Source: Streptomyces lycii (GTDB taxonomy: Bacteria; Actinomycetota; Actinomycetes; Streptomycetales; Streptomycetaceae). Taken from it: a DNA stretch of 39,255 bases. The stretch is taken from NCBI RefSeq assembly GCF_009735685.1, contig NZ_WHPN01000352.1:1-39255 (forward strand). Reading direction: 5' to 3'. Numbering within the stretch: position 1 is the stretch's first letter; the number at the start of each line of letters is the position of its first letter. Below are positions 1 to 7,390 of this stretch, piece by piece. The notes below the pieces were generated by a model. It had not been told where the DNA came from. It did no database searches and saw only the letters and a list, made by a program, of their open reading frames with translations. The translations under genes were made by a program, and so were the position numbers.

Positions 1-27
1 TGCCCCTCCCCGAAGTCCTCGTCCCCC

Positions 28-648
28 CTACACCCAGCCGGCCCCCTGGGAGATCCGGATGGCGTCGACCCGGTTGCGCGCTCCCGTCTTGCGGATCACC
101 GCTGCCATGTAGTTCCGCACCGTCCCCTTGCACAGGTGCAGATTCTCCGCGATCTCGGAGATCGGCGCGCCGCCGGCGGCGAGCGAGAGAACGCTCAGCT
201 CACGCGGCGTCAACGGCATCTTCGCGGCCTCGAGAAAACCGAAGGCGAGCGATTCGTCCACGAACCGCTCGCCCCGGGAGACCTTGCGCACGCCCTCGAC
301 TAATCGCTGCGGGGTCGAGTTCTTGTTGACGAAGCCCAGCGCCCCCGCGTCGAAGGCGCGACGGAGCCCCGGGCAGCCGGGGCTGACCAGGGCGAGCAGC
401 GACGCGCCGCACGCGGCGTTCCGGACGGCTCCCTTCAGAGTGCCGACGCGCTCTTCGGCCGGCGGCGCGCCGCCCGGCGACGGATCGTCCGCGTCGACCA
501 CGAAGACTTCCGGCCGCAGGGACCGGGCCCACAGTGCGATCGTTTCCCAGGTGGCGGAAGCCACGTCGAAATCCCCCTCTTTACCCAGCAGCGCGGCCAG
601 CGCGGATCTCAGCAGGCCGGTGTCGTGGACGAGAAGTACCCGGATCAC
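28..648 (-). CDS. LuxR-family response regulator (DesR-like)
   Basis: This is a predicted cytoplasmic two-component response regulator of about 206 residues. Residues 1-118 form a receiver domain with the phospho-acceptor Asp near 52 (VFVVDADD), a Ser at the conserved Thr/Ser site near 89 and the conserved Lys near 109 (GFVNKNS). One residue of the usual N-terminal acidic pair is His (LLVHD). Residues from about 142 form a LuxR/NarL helix-turn-helix (LTPREL, EIAENLHL, GTVRNYMAAVIRKTGARNR), closest to the DesR subfamily. I chose the GTG at 648 because the receiver fold begins there and GGAG lies just upstream. A longer ATG frame reaches 708 but adds non-conserved residues. No histidine kinase is visible, although one could lie left of the window. 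The target genes are unknown. Confidence 0.85.
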   Translation of the reverse strand: MIRVLLVHDTGLLRSALAALLGKEGDFDVASATWETIALWARSLRPEVFVVDADDPSPGGAPPAEERVGTLKGAVRNAACGASLLALVSPGCPGLRRAFDAGALGFVNKNSTPQRLVEGVRKVSRGERFVDESLAFGFLEAAKMPLTPRELSVLSLAAGGAPISEIAENLHLCKGTVRNYMAAVIRKTGARNRVDAIRISQGAGWV

Positions 649-735
649 TTTCTCCAATTCCTCCAAACGGATCCACACCGCTTGTTCGCAGAACTGTCGG
701 ACCTTCACATGAACGGGTGCCCGTCACAGGAGTAA

Positions 736-749
736 GGGAACTGGTTCCT
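736..749. promoter_or_regulatory. AAC-N2-GTT palindrome upstream of the response regulator
   Basis: The 12-bp palindrome GGAACTGGTTCC lies between the kstR-like stop codon and the response-regulator start. Its core AACTGGTT shares the AAC-N2-GTT spacing of the KstR box at 1561 but lacks the flanking T and A. It could be an operator for either regulator. The assignment is weak. Confidence 0.3.
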
Positions 750-773
750 CACCGTCTTCGAAGCGCAACTGCG

Positions 774-1457
774 CTACGCCCGGCGCTGTAGTCGGCGCCG
801 AGCGCCGTCCTCCGCGCCCGGCGCGCTCCCGGCGCGGTTGTCGGCGCGGCTCCCGGCGGGAACCGTACGGGCGATGAGCCGTCCCGCCGTCTCCAGGTCC
901 GTGCGCACCCGGTCCTCGGAGACGCGGCCGGACAGCCGGCCGACGACGGTGGCGTGCCAGGTGTACTCGACCACCCGCACCGCGGAGAGCTGCTCGGCCG
1001 TGGGCGGCCCGTCGAGCCCGACCGCGTCCAGGATGATGGCGGTCGTCAGCCGGGACACCGCGTCGACCTCGTCCGTCACCGACCGGTCGGCGAAGGTGAG
1101 GGCCCGCATCATGGCGTCCGCGAGCCGCGGCTCGCGGCGCATGGCACCGAAGGCCCGCAGCAGCGTCCCCGTCACCCGGGCCGCCGGGTCGGGATCCTCC
1201 GGCGGGCGTTCGCGCAGCGTCTCGTGCAGCCGGCCCAGCTCGCCCCGCAGGGTCGCGACCAGCAGATGGATCTTGGAGGGGAAGTAGCGGTAGAGGGTGC
1301 CGAGCGCGACCCCGGACCGCTCGGCGACCTCACGCATCTGCACCGCGTCGAAGCCGCCGTCGCTGGCCAGCCGGACGGCGGCCTCCAGGATGCGCCGCCG
1401 CCGCTCCTCCTGCCGCGCGGTCAGCGGCGGGCCGCCAGGCTTCGCTTCCTCGCTCAT
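774..1457 (-). CDS. kstR: KstR-like TetR-family repressor
   Basis: This 227-residue regulator has an N-terminal TetR helix-turn-helix at residues 15-65 (ERRRRILEAAVRLASDGGF, VALGTLYRYFPSKIHLLVA). The motif run AVQMREVAERSGVALGTLYRYF is close to what I remember of mycobacterial KstR, which represses cholesterol catabolism and is released by CoA thioesters of cholesterol breakdown intermediates. The C-terminal ligand domain (RALTFADRSVTDEVD) also resembles KstR. The last 25 residues are Arg/Ala-rich and probably disordered. It is divergent from the glycosyltransferase operon, and the 170-bp gap holds a perfect TNNAACNNGTTNNA box, so it very likely represses that operon and possibly itself. No steroid-degradation gene is visible in the window. 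The ligand here is therefore unknown and may be a CoA ester unrelated to cholesterol. Confidence 0.85.
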   Translation of the reverse strand: MSEEAKPGGPPLTARQEERRRRILEAAVRLASDGGFDAVQMREVAERSGVALGTLYRYFPSKIHLLVATLRGELGRLHETLRERPPEDPDPAARVTGTLLRAFGAMRREPRLADAMMRALTFADRSVTDEVDAVSRLTTAIILDAVGLDGPPTAEQLSAVRVVEYTWHATVVGRLSGRVSEDRVRTDLETAGRLIARTVPAGSRADNRAGSAPGAEDGARRRLQRRA

Positions 1458-1560
1458 GGGCCCCCGTCCCGGTCCGTGGCGCGAATCACCCGATCCCGAT
1501 CTGCGCCCCTGGCTACCTGCCGGTAGATTCGAAGCTCGTCGGACGGTGAACGATCAAGTC

Positions 1561-1578
1561 TGAAACTTGTTCTAGATT
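1561..1578. promoter_or_regulatory. KstR-type operator overlapping a -10 box
   Basis: The sequence TGAAACTTGTTCTA (1561-1574) matches the published mycobacterial KstR consensus TNNAACNNGTTNNA at every fixed position. It overlaps a good plus-strand -10 hexamer TAGATT (1573-1578), about 50 nt before the glycosyltransferase start, which is the geometry expected of a repressor site. A second inverted repeat (CTACC-N4-GGTAG, 1513-1526) lies nearer the kstR-like gene. The match is seen directly. Binding is inferred. Confidence 0.7.
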
Positions 1579-1628
1579 AGCGCGAGCGATTACGCTCCCG
1601 CAGAACGCAAGCGAGAAGGGGGCCGCAA

Positions 1629-2981
1629 GTGTCCGCTGAGGCCGCACCGGCAGCCACGCCGAGCCCCTCCACCGGCCCGGCCGCGGCCGACGGCGACCGC
1701 CCGCTCCGGATCGCCCTGCTGACCTACAAAGGGAATCCTTTCTGCGGCGGCCAGGGCGTCTACGTACGGCACCTCTCCCGGGAGCTGGCGGCCCTCGGCC
1801 ACTCCGTCGAGGTCATCGGCGCCCAGCCGTACCCGGTCCTCGACGGCGGCGTCACCCTCACCGAGCTGCCCAGCCTCGACCTCTACCGGCAGCCCGACCC
1901 CTTCCGCACCCCGAAGCGGGGGGAGTACCGCGACTGGGTCGACGCCCTGGAGGTCGCCACGATGTGGACCGGCGGCTTCCCCGAACCGCTCACCTTCAGC
2001 CTGCGCGCCCGCCGCCACCTCGCCGCCCGCCGCGGCGACTTCGACGTCGTCCACGACAACCAGACCCTGGGCTACGGGCTCCTCGGCGGCCCCGGCCGGA
2101 TCGGCGCCCCGCTCGTCACCACCGTCCACCACCCCGTCACCGTCGACCGGCAGCTGGACCTCGCCGCCGCGGACAGCAGGCGCCGCCGCATGTCGGTGCG
2201 CCGCTGGTACGGCTTCACCCGCATGCAGAAGCGGGTCGCCCGGCGGCTGCCGACCGTGCTCACCGTCTCCGGTTCCTCCCGGCAGGAGATCGTCGACCAC
2301 CTCGGCGTGCGCGAGGACCGGATCCACGTCGTCCCGATCGGCGCCGACACCCGGCTCTTCTCCCCGGACCCGGCCGTCCCCGAGATCCCCGGCCGGATCG
2401 TGACCACCTCCAGCGCGGACGTGCCGCTCAAGGGCCTGGTGCACCTGGTCGAGGCGCTCGCCAAGCTCCGTACCGAACGGCCCGACGCGCATCTCGTCGT
2501 CGTCGGCAAGCGCGCCGAGGACGGCCCCGTCGCCGCCGCCATCGAGCGCCACGGCCTCGGGGACGCCGTCGAGTTCGTCAAGGGCATCAGCGACACCGAG
2601 CTGGTACGTCTCGTGCGCGGCGCCCAGGTCGCCTGTGTGCCCTCGCTCTACGAGGGCTTCTCGCTGCCGGCGGCCGAGGCCATGGCCACCGGCACCCCGC
2701 TCGTCGCCACCACCGGCGGCGCCATCCCGGAGGTCGCCGGCCCCGACGGCGAGACCTGCCTCGCGGTGCCGCCCGGGGACGCGGGCGCGCTGTCCGCCGC
2801 CCTCGGCCGGCTCCTCGACCCGGTCGGCGGACCGGAGCTGCGCCGCCGGCTCGGCCGGTCCGGACGGGAGCGGGTGCTGAGCCGCTTCACCTGGGCCCAG
2901 GCCGCCCGCGGCACCGCCGACCGGTACCGCGAGGCCATAGCGCGGCAGGGCGCCGCCGCGGGCGCCCGGTCCCGGGCCTGA
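1629..2981 (+). CDS. GT4-family glycosyltransferase
   Basis: This is a predicted cytoplasmic, retaining, nucleotide-sugar-dependent glycosyltransferase of 450 residues with a two-domain GT-B fold. The acceptor-side N domain begins near residue 27 (RIALLTYKGNPFCGGQGVYVRHLSRELAALGHSVEVIG), with the glycine loop GGQG typical of GT4. The C domain carries SSADVPLKGLVHLVEAL and the donor-site motif EGFSLPAAEAMATGTPLV, which includes the E-x7-E pattern. The start is GTG, preceded by GAGAAGGGGG. The first 26 residues are Ala/Pro-rich. It is the first gene of a three-gene operon placed under the KstR-like box. Donor and acceptor cannot be read from the sequence. A lipid, terpenoid or polysaccharide acceptor would all fit. 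Confidence 0.88.
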   Translation: MSAEAAPAATPSPSTGPAAADGDRPLRIALLTYKGNPFCGGQGVYVRHLSRELAALGHSVEVIGAQPYPVLDGGVTLTELPSLDLYRQPDPFRTPKRGEYRDWVDALEVATMWTGGFPEPLTFSLRARRHLAARRGDFDVVHDNQTLGYGLLGGPGRIGAPLVTTVHHPVTVDRQLDLAAADSRRRRMSVRRWYGFTRMQKRVARRLPTVLTVSGSSRQEIVDHLGVREDRIHVVPIGADTRLFSPDPAVPEIPGRIVTTSSADVPLKGLVHLVEALAKLRTERPDAHLVVVGKRAEDGPVAAAIERHGLGDAVEFVKGISDTELVRLVRGAQVACVPSLYEGFSLPAAEAMATGTPLVATTGGAIPEVAGPDGETCLAVPPGDAGALSAALGRLLDPVGGPELRRRLGRSGRERVLSRFTWAQAARGTADRYREAIARQGAAAGARSRA

Positions 2982-3078
2982 CCGTCCGCGCCGGCCCGCG
3001 CCGGCGCGGCGGTGACCACCCCCGACCGCACCTTCGATCACGGCCTCTCCCGAACCACAGAAAGCAGGCAGACCCCGA

Positions 3079-3882
3079 GTGCTGACCGTCGACTTCTCCC
3101 GGTTCCCGCTCGCCGCAGGCGACCGCGTGCTCGATCTCGGCTGCGGCGGCGGCCGGCACGCCTTCGAGTGCTACCGCCGCGGCGCGCACGTCGTCGCGCT
3201 CGACCGCAACGCCGAGGAGATCCGCGAGGTCGCCGGCTGGTTCGCCGCCATGAAGGAGGCGGGCGAGGTCCCGGCCGGTGCCACCGCCACCGCCATGGAG
3301 GGGGACGCGCTGGCCCTGCCCTTCCCCGACGACAGCTTCGACGTCGTCATCATCTCCGAGGTCATGGAGCACATCCCCGACGACAAGGGTGTGCTCGCCG
3401 AGATGGTGCGGGTGCTGCGGCCCGGCGGCCGGATCGCGGTCACCGTGCCCCGCTACGGGCCGGAGAAGGTCTGCTGGGCGCTCTCGGACGCCTATCACGA
3501 GGTCGAGGGCGGCCACATCCGCATCTACCGCGCCGCCGAACTGCTCCGCAAGATGCGCGAGGCCGGGCTCCGGCCGTACGGCACGCACCACGCACACGGC
3601 CTGCACTCGCCCTACTGGTGGCTCAAGTGCGCCTTCGGCGTCGACAACGACAAGGCCCTGCCGGTGCGCGCTTACCACAAGCTGCTGGTCTGGGACATCA
3701 TGAAGAAGCCCCTCGCGACCCGGCTCGCCGAGCGCGCCCTCGACCCGCTGATCGGCAAGAGCTTCGTCGCGTACGCCACCAAGCCGCACACCCCGTCGCT
3801 CGGCGCCCCGTTCGCCGACCGTGCCTCCGAGGCCGACGGCGCTTCCGCGGCCGACGGTGCCTCCGCCGGGGCCGGCGCGTGA
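3079..3882 (+). CDS. class I SAM-dependent methyltransferase
   Basis: This 267-residue protein has a Rossmann-type methyltransferase core. Motif I is VLDLGCGGGRHAFE (residues 17-30), the motif II acid is in VVALDRN, DDSFDVVIISEVMEHIPDD is motif IV, and VLRPGGRIAVTVP is the post-IV strand. The region after residue 130 (YHEVEGGHIRIYRAAEL, then a HGLHSPYWWLKC stretch) is a family-specific cap likely to form the substrate pocket. The last 17 residues are a DGAS/ADGAS repeat that looks like a dispensable tail. The start is GTG about 100 nt after the glycosyltransferase, and the stop overlaps the next start by 4 nt (GTGA), so the two downstream genes are translationally coupled. A role modifying the same product as the glycosyltransferase is inferred from context only. 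Confidence 0.85.
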   Translation: MLTVDFSRFPLAAGDRVLDLGCGGGRHAFECYRRGAHVVALDRNAEEIREVAGWFAAMKEAGEVPAGATATAMEGDALALPFPDDSFDVVIISEVMEHIPDDKGVLAEMVRVLRPGGRIAVTVPRYGPEKVCWALSDAYHEVEGGHIRIYRAAELLRKMREAGLRPYGTHHAHGLHSPYWWLKCAFGVDNDKALPVRAYHKLLVWDIMKKPLATRLAERALDPLIGKSFVAYATKPHTPSLGAPFADRASEADGASAADGASAGAGA

Positions 3883-4946
3883 CGAGCCCCGGCCGTACCG
3901 AGCGGCTCGTCCTGCCCGGTGTCCTCACCGCCGAGGAGGCCGCCGTCACCGTCGCCGGGATCGCCGCCCTCCAGCGCGCGGACGGCGCCATCCCGTGGTT
4001 CACCGGACACCACCTCGACCCCTGGGACCACGTCGAGGCCGCCATGGCCCTCGACGCGGCCGGCGAACACGAGCGCGCCGAGGCCGCGTACCGCTGGCTC
4101 GCCGACCACCAACTGCCCGACGGTTCCTGGTACGCCGCCTACGCCGACGGCGACCCCCTCGCCCCGACCGACCGCGGCCGGGAGAGCAACTTCTGCGCCT
4201 ACGTCGCCGTCGGGGTCTGGCACCACTACCTCGCCACCGGCGACGACACCTTCCTCGACCGGATGTGGCCCGTCGTCTTCGCCGCCGTCGAGTTCGTCCT
4301 CGCCCTCCAGCAGCCCGGCGGGCAGATCGGCTGGAAACGGGAGGACGACGGCACTCCCGTGCCCGACGCGCTGCTCACCGGCTCGTCCTCGATCCACCAG
4401 GCGCTGCGCTGCGCCCTGGCCGTCGCCGAGCACCGCGAGGAGCCGCAGCCGGACTGGGAGCTGGCCGCCGGCTGGCTGGCCCACGCGATCCGCCGGCACC
4501 CCGAACGGTTCCTCGACAAGGGCCGCTACTCCATGGACTGGTACTACCCGGTGCTCGGCGGCGCGCTGACCGGACAGGCCGCCCGGGAGCGGATCGACGA
4601 GGGCTGGGACCGGTTCGTCGTTCCCGGCCTCGGCGTGCGCTGCGTGCTGCCCAACCCGTGGGTGACCGGCGGCGAGAGCGCCGAACTGGCCCTGGCCCTC
4701 TGGGCGACGGGGGAGTCCGACCGTGCGCTGGACATCCTGAAGTGGATCGGGCACCTGCGCGCCGACAACGGCATGTACTGGACGGGCTACGTCTTCGAGG
4801 ACGACGCCGTCTGGCCGGAGGAACAGACTGCCTGGACGGCCGGCTCGGTGCTGCTGGCCGTGGCCGCCCTCGGCGGGGACGAGGCGACCACGGCCGTCTT
4901 CGGCGGCGAGCGGCTGCCCGCCGGACTCGAACCGGACTGCTGCTGA
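3879..4946 (+). CDS. prenyltransferase/squalene-oxidase-repeat-like alpha/alpha-barrel protein
   Basis: This is a 355-residue protein of the family usually labelled prenyltransferase or squalene-cyclase-like. Repeated helical hairpins carry QW-like or glycosidase-like signatures (ALQRADGAIPWFTG, DHQLPDGSWYAAYADG, QQPGGQIGW) and an acidic-aromatic C-terminal stretch (EDDAVWPEEQTAWTAGSVLLA). I see no DXDD motif of class II terpene cyclases and no signal peptide or membrane segment, so genuine cyclase activity is doubtful. A six-hairpin glycosidase or a binding role is equally possible. The GTG start overlaps the methyltransferase stop (GTGA), so it is tightly coupled. Conservation with the glycosyltransferase and methyltransferase under a KstR-like repressor suggests a common product. 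The biochemical function is unknown. Confidence 0.75.
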   Translation: MTSPGRTERLVLPGVLTAEEAAVTVAGIAALQRADGAIPWFTGHHLDPWDHVEAAMALDAAGEHERAEAAYRWLADHQLPDGSWYAAYADGDPLAPTDRGRESNFCAYVAVGVWHHYLATGDDTFLDRMWPVVFAAVEFVLALQQPGGQIGWKREDDGTPVPDALLTGSSSIHQALRCALAVAEHREEPQPDWELAAGWLAHAIRRHPERFLDKGRYSMDWYYPVLGGALTGQAARERIDEGWDRFVVPGLGVRCVLPNPWVTGGESAELALALWATGESDRALDILKWIGHLRADNGMYWTGYVFEDDAVWPEEQTAWTAGSVLLAVAALGGDEATTAVFGGERLPAGLEPDCC

Positions 4947-4968
4947 CGGCGGCCCGGCTCGTTTCCAC

Positions 4969-5065
4969 CGGTCCTGCCGGTCCTGCCGGTCCTGCCGGCG
5001 CTGCCGGTCCTGACTGTGCTCGTCAGGCCCTCCGGGGCTCGTGAGGCCCTCCGGGGCTCGTCCAG
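4969..5065. repeat. short tandem repeats between convergent genes
   Basis: About five copies of a 9-bp unit (CGGTCCTGC) run from 4969 to 5013. Two copies of an 18-19-bp unit containing GGCCCTCCGGGGCTCG follow. Each of these can fold into a GCCC-TCCG-GGGC hairpin. The repeats fill the gap between two convergent genes and may help terminate both transcripts. Confidence 0.7.
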
Positions 5066-5098
5066 GCCGACCGGTGCCTGTCAGGCCGCCGGTGCTTG

Positions 5099-5386
5099 TC
5101 AGGCCCGGCGGATCCGCAGTGCCAGGGCGTGCCCGATGAAGAGGTACACCACGGCGGGCAGCCCGTAGTTCAGCAGCACCCGCAGCCAGTCGGTGTCCAT
5201 CGTGAACAGGTCGTACGACCAGCCCGCCAGCCAGCGGGCCGCGTCCTGGACGAAGCTCACCAGGTCGTTGGCCCGGTTGGCGTCGAGCCAGTACATCAGG
5301 ATCCACAGGGCCAGAATCGCCGCGGCGACATCGGCCACCAGAGCGATGGCGGTGGCCGCGGCATTGCTTCCCGATCGTCTGCTCAT
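5099..5386 (-). CDS. small two-span membrane protein
   Basis: This is a 95-residue predicted inner-membrane protein of unknown function. Two hydrophobic segments are visible: residues 10-33 (ATAIALVADVAAAILALWILMYWL) and about 67-90 (LRVLLNYGLPAVVYLFIGHALAL). Between them is an amphipathic loop with several Trp and Asp residues (WLAGWSYDLFTMDTDW). The ATG at 5386 is the first Met before the first transmembrane segment. The reading frame continues far upstream, but that extension is only Pro/Arg-rich shadow sequence. It resembles small uncharacterised membrane proteins common in Streptomyces. It is divergent from the lipoprotein gene, and the 138-bp gap presumably holds both promoters. Confidence 0.7.
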   Translation of the reverse strand: MSRRSGSNAAATAIALVADVAAAILALWILMYWLDANRANDLVSFVQDAARWLAGWSYDLFTMDTDWLRVLLNYGLPAVVYLFIGHALALRIRRA

Positions 5387-5524
5387 GCCCCGCGTCTTGC
5401 CGCTTCCGCGGGGCGGAAACCCGGATGGACCGCCCCCGCTCGCGGCGCCCCGCCGCCCGGGGGAGGCTGCGCTCAACTGCCGTCCCGCCGCGGGCCCCGG
5501 CCCCCGGCCCTCCGGAGGTCCGCC

Positions 5525-6121
5525 GTGCCGACTCCCGCCCCCTTCCGTCCCGGCCCGTACGGTGCGCTCTTCCGCGTCCCCGCCGACCGCCGCGGCGGAC
5601 CTCCGGGGGGCCGGCGGCTGCCGGCGGCGCTGCTCGCCTGTGCCCTGCTGGCCGGCACGGCTGCCTGCGGCGGTGACGAGTCCGGCGGCGGGTCCGCCGG
5701 CACCGGTGACGGGGGCAAGAAGGGGGACAAGGCGAAGTTCGCCGCCAACGCGGGACTCGCGGCGGGCGCCGCGCACCAGTGGATCGTCAAGCCGTTCCGC
5801 GAGGGCAAGTTCAAGAAGGGCGCCGACGGCCGTACCGGGGCGATGCTCAAGGCCGGTCTCGCCGGGGGCTTCACCTACAACCGGCTCCAGGCCGCGCTGA
5901 AGAACGCCCGCAACGACCCGGATCTGAAGAAGGCCGTCGAGCCGATCGACCAGAGCGTCAAGGACCTCAAGGGGCTGCCGCAGAAGCTCAAGGACGGCGA
6001 CGTGAACAAGAGCGAGGTCGACACGGTCCAGAAGGTCGTCGACAACGTCAAGGAGGCGGGCAGGAAGGCCGGCGCCGAGGTGAAGGACAACGTCCCCTCG
6101 CTCTCCGAACTGCGCGGATAA
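5525..6121 (+). CDS. putative lipoprotein of unknown function
   Basis: This is a 198-residue predicted secreted lipoprotein. A long Arg/Pro-rich n-region is followed by a hydrophobic stretch and a lipobox (LLACALLAGTAAC, Cys near 53), then a Gly/Ser linker and a Lys-rich helical domain (PFREGKFKKGADGRTGAMLKAG, later DPDLKKAVEPIDQSVKDLKGLPQKLKDG). The C-terminal half looks like a long amphipathic alpha-helical bundle. The GTG at 5525 was chosen because GGAGG precedes it by 6 nt. The lipobox -3 position is Thr rather than the usual Ala or Ser, which is common in actinomycetes. I do not recognise the family. Helical, lysine-rich lipoproteins of this kind have no assigned role. Confidence 0.75.
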   Translation: MPTPAPFRPGPYGALFRVPADRRGGPPGGRRLPAALLACALLAGTAACGGDESGGGSAGTGDGGKKGDKAKFAANAGLAAGAAHQWIVKPFREGKFKKGADGRTGAMLKAGLAGGFTYNRLQAALKNARNDPDLKKAVEPIDQSVKDLKGLPQKLKDGDVNKSEVDTVQKVVDNVKEAGRKAGAEVKDNVPSLSELRG

Positions 6122-6148
6122 TCGATACCGCCGCGGTCGCGCGCTGCC

Positions 6149-6154
6149 TAGGGT
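6149..6154 (+). promoter_or_regulatory. -10 box for a leaderless start at 6161
   Basis: TAGGGT ends 6 nt before the ATG at 6161, and no ribosome-binding site lies between them. This is the spacing of leaderless actinomycete transcripts. Confidence 0.5.
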
Positions 6155-6160
6155 TCGGCC

Positions 6161-6955
6161 ATGACATCCCTTGCGCACGACCGGTTCTGCACGGAGATCG
6201 AACGGCAGACGAGCCGGCTGCTGACTGCGTGCGACGGCGCCGCGCTCGACACCCGGGTCCCGGCCTGCCCCGAATGGTCCCTGCGCGACCTGCTGGTGCA
6301 CGTCGGCGGGGCACACCGCTGGTCCGAGACCCTGGTCCGCACCCGGGCGAAGGAGGACGTCCCGGAGAAGGACGTACCGGACATCGAACCGACCGGTGAC
6401 ACGGCCGGAGCGCTCGGCGCCTGGCTGGCCGACGGCGCGGCCCGGCTCGCCACGACCCTCCGCGAGGCCGGGCCGGACGCCCCCGTGTGGTCCTGGGCCC
6501 CCTGGGCGCAGCACGCCGGATTCTGGGCCCGGCGGATGGCCCACGAGACCCTGGTCCACCGCGCGGACGCCGCGATCGCCACCGGACAGCCGTATCCGGT
6601 CGACCCGGACCTCGCGGCCGACACCGTCGACGAATGGCTGGAGATCGTCGGCTCCCCGGCCGCCGCCGGGCACGACCCGGAGATCGCCGAACTGCGCGAC
6701 GGCCCCGCCCGCAGCATCCACCTGCACGCCACCGACACCCCGGCCGGTCTCGGCGCCGAGTGGCTGATCCGCTTCGGCGGGCAGGACCTCAGCTGGCAGC
6801 GGGTCCACGGCCGGGCCGACACCGCGCTGCGCGGGCCGCTCACGGATCTCCTGCTGGTCTTCCAGCGCCGGCTGAGCCCGGACAGCGACCGCGTGGAACT
6901 GCTCGGCGACCGCGAGACGCTGGACTTCTGGCTGGAGCGGGCGAAGTTCGCCTGA
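6161..6955 (+). CDS. mycothiol-dependent maleylpyruvate isomerase family protein
   Basis: This 264-residue protein belongs to the maleylpyruvate isomerase/DinB-like family, whose studied members use mycothiol, the major low-molecular-weight thiol of actinomycetes. The N-terminal four-helix metal-binding domain contains the family hallmarks VPACPEWSLRDLLVHVGGAHRW (residues 32-53), with a metal-ligand His, and the second ligand motif MAHETLVHRADA (residues 126-137, HE-x3-H). A C-terminal alpha/beta domain follows (IHLHATDTPAGLGAEWLI). Length and motif order are normal. The substrate is unknown, since most family members are not true maleylpyruvate isomerases and may be thiol transferases or detoxification enzymes. 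No aromatic-degradation gene lies alongside it. Its transcript is probably leaderless. Confidence 0.85.
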   Translation: MTSLAHDRFCTEIERQTSRLLTACDGAALDTRVPACPEWSLRDLLVHVGGAHRWSETLVRTRAKEDVPEKDVPDIEPTGDTAGALGAWLADGAARLATTLREAGPDAPVWSWAPWAQHAGFWARRMAHETLVHRADAAIATGQPYPVDPDLAADTVDEWLEIVGSPAAAGHDPEIAELRDGPARSIHLHATDTPAGLGAEWLIRFGGQDLSWQRVHGRADTALRGPLTDLLLVFQRRLSPDSDRVELLGDRETLDFWLERAKFA

Positions 6956-7330
6956 TACGGGGAGGCCGGGCGGGGCCCGCCGGACAGGGGGCGGACAGCC
7001 GGGAGACAGCGGGCAGACAACGGGGAGATTCCGGGCGGACAGCGGGGCGTAGCCGGGCGGACAGCGAGGAGGGGCCGGCACCGGGCGAACGCCTGAGCGG
7101 CAGGTCGGCACCGGGGCGGCACCGGGGAGACACCGCGGGAGGAACCGGGCGCGGCCCGGTGGGCGGGCGGCGGCACGGGAAGACGCCGGGCGTGGCCCTG
7201 GAGGACCCGGCGGCGGCACCGGAGGGACGCCGGGCGGCGCGGGAAGACACCGGACGGTGCCCGGAGGGGCCGGGATGGCACTCGGCACGGCCGGCCGGCA
7301 CGCCCGCCCCGGCGGCCGGGACACGACGAG
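6956..7330. repeat. intergenic G+C-rich degenerate repeats, no gene seen
   Basis: This gap between convergent genes consists of degenerate repeats built on GGGCGGACAGCGGGG and CACCGGGGNGACACCG. Open frames through it are uninterrupted only because of the extreme composition, and they show no ribosome-binding site or conserved motif. I find no gene. Confidence 0.6.
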
Positions 7331-7355
7331 GCCCCCGCCCGTGACGGGCGGGGGC
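7331..7355. terminator. strong hairpin between convergent genes
   Basis: GCCCCCGCCCGT and ACGGGCGGGGGC form a perfect stem of at least 10 bp with a GTGAC loop. It lies 36 nt beyond the stop of the minus-strand membrane protein, so it is a likely terminator for that gene. There is no T-tract, as is usual in Streptomyces. Confidence 0.7.
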
Positions 7356-7390
7356 CGGATACGCCTGGGGCGCCCGAGCGGACCGTGCGG

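Noticed and set aside
28..712. Long open frames on both strands antiparallel to the response regulator and many other genes
   Set aside because: High G+C sequence leaves long frames in several phases. These lack ribosome-binding sites and recognisable motifs, and the third-position G/C bias fits only the chosen frame.
4969..5065. Possible CRISPR-like array
   Set aside because: Repeats are contiguous with no unique spacers of constant length and no cas genes nearby.
6487..7344. Open frame through the mycothiol enzyme and the repeat spacer
   Set aside because: It encodes Arg/Pro/Gly repeats only and runs through degenerate repeats rather than conserved sequence.
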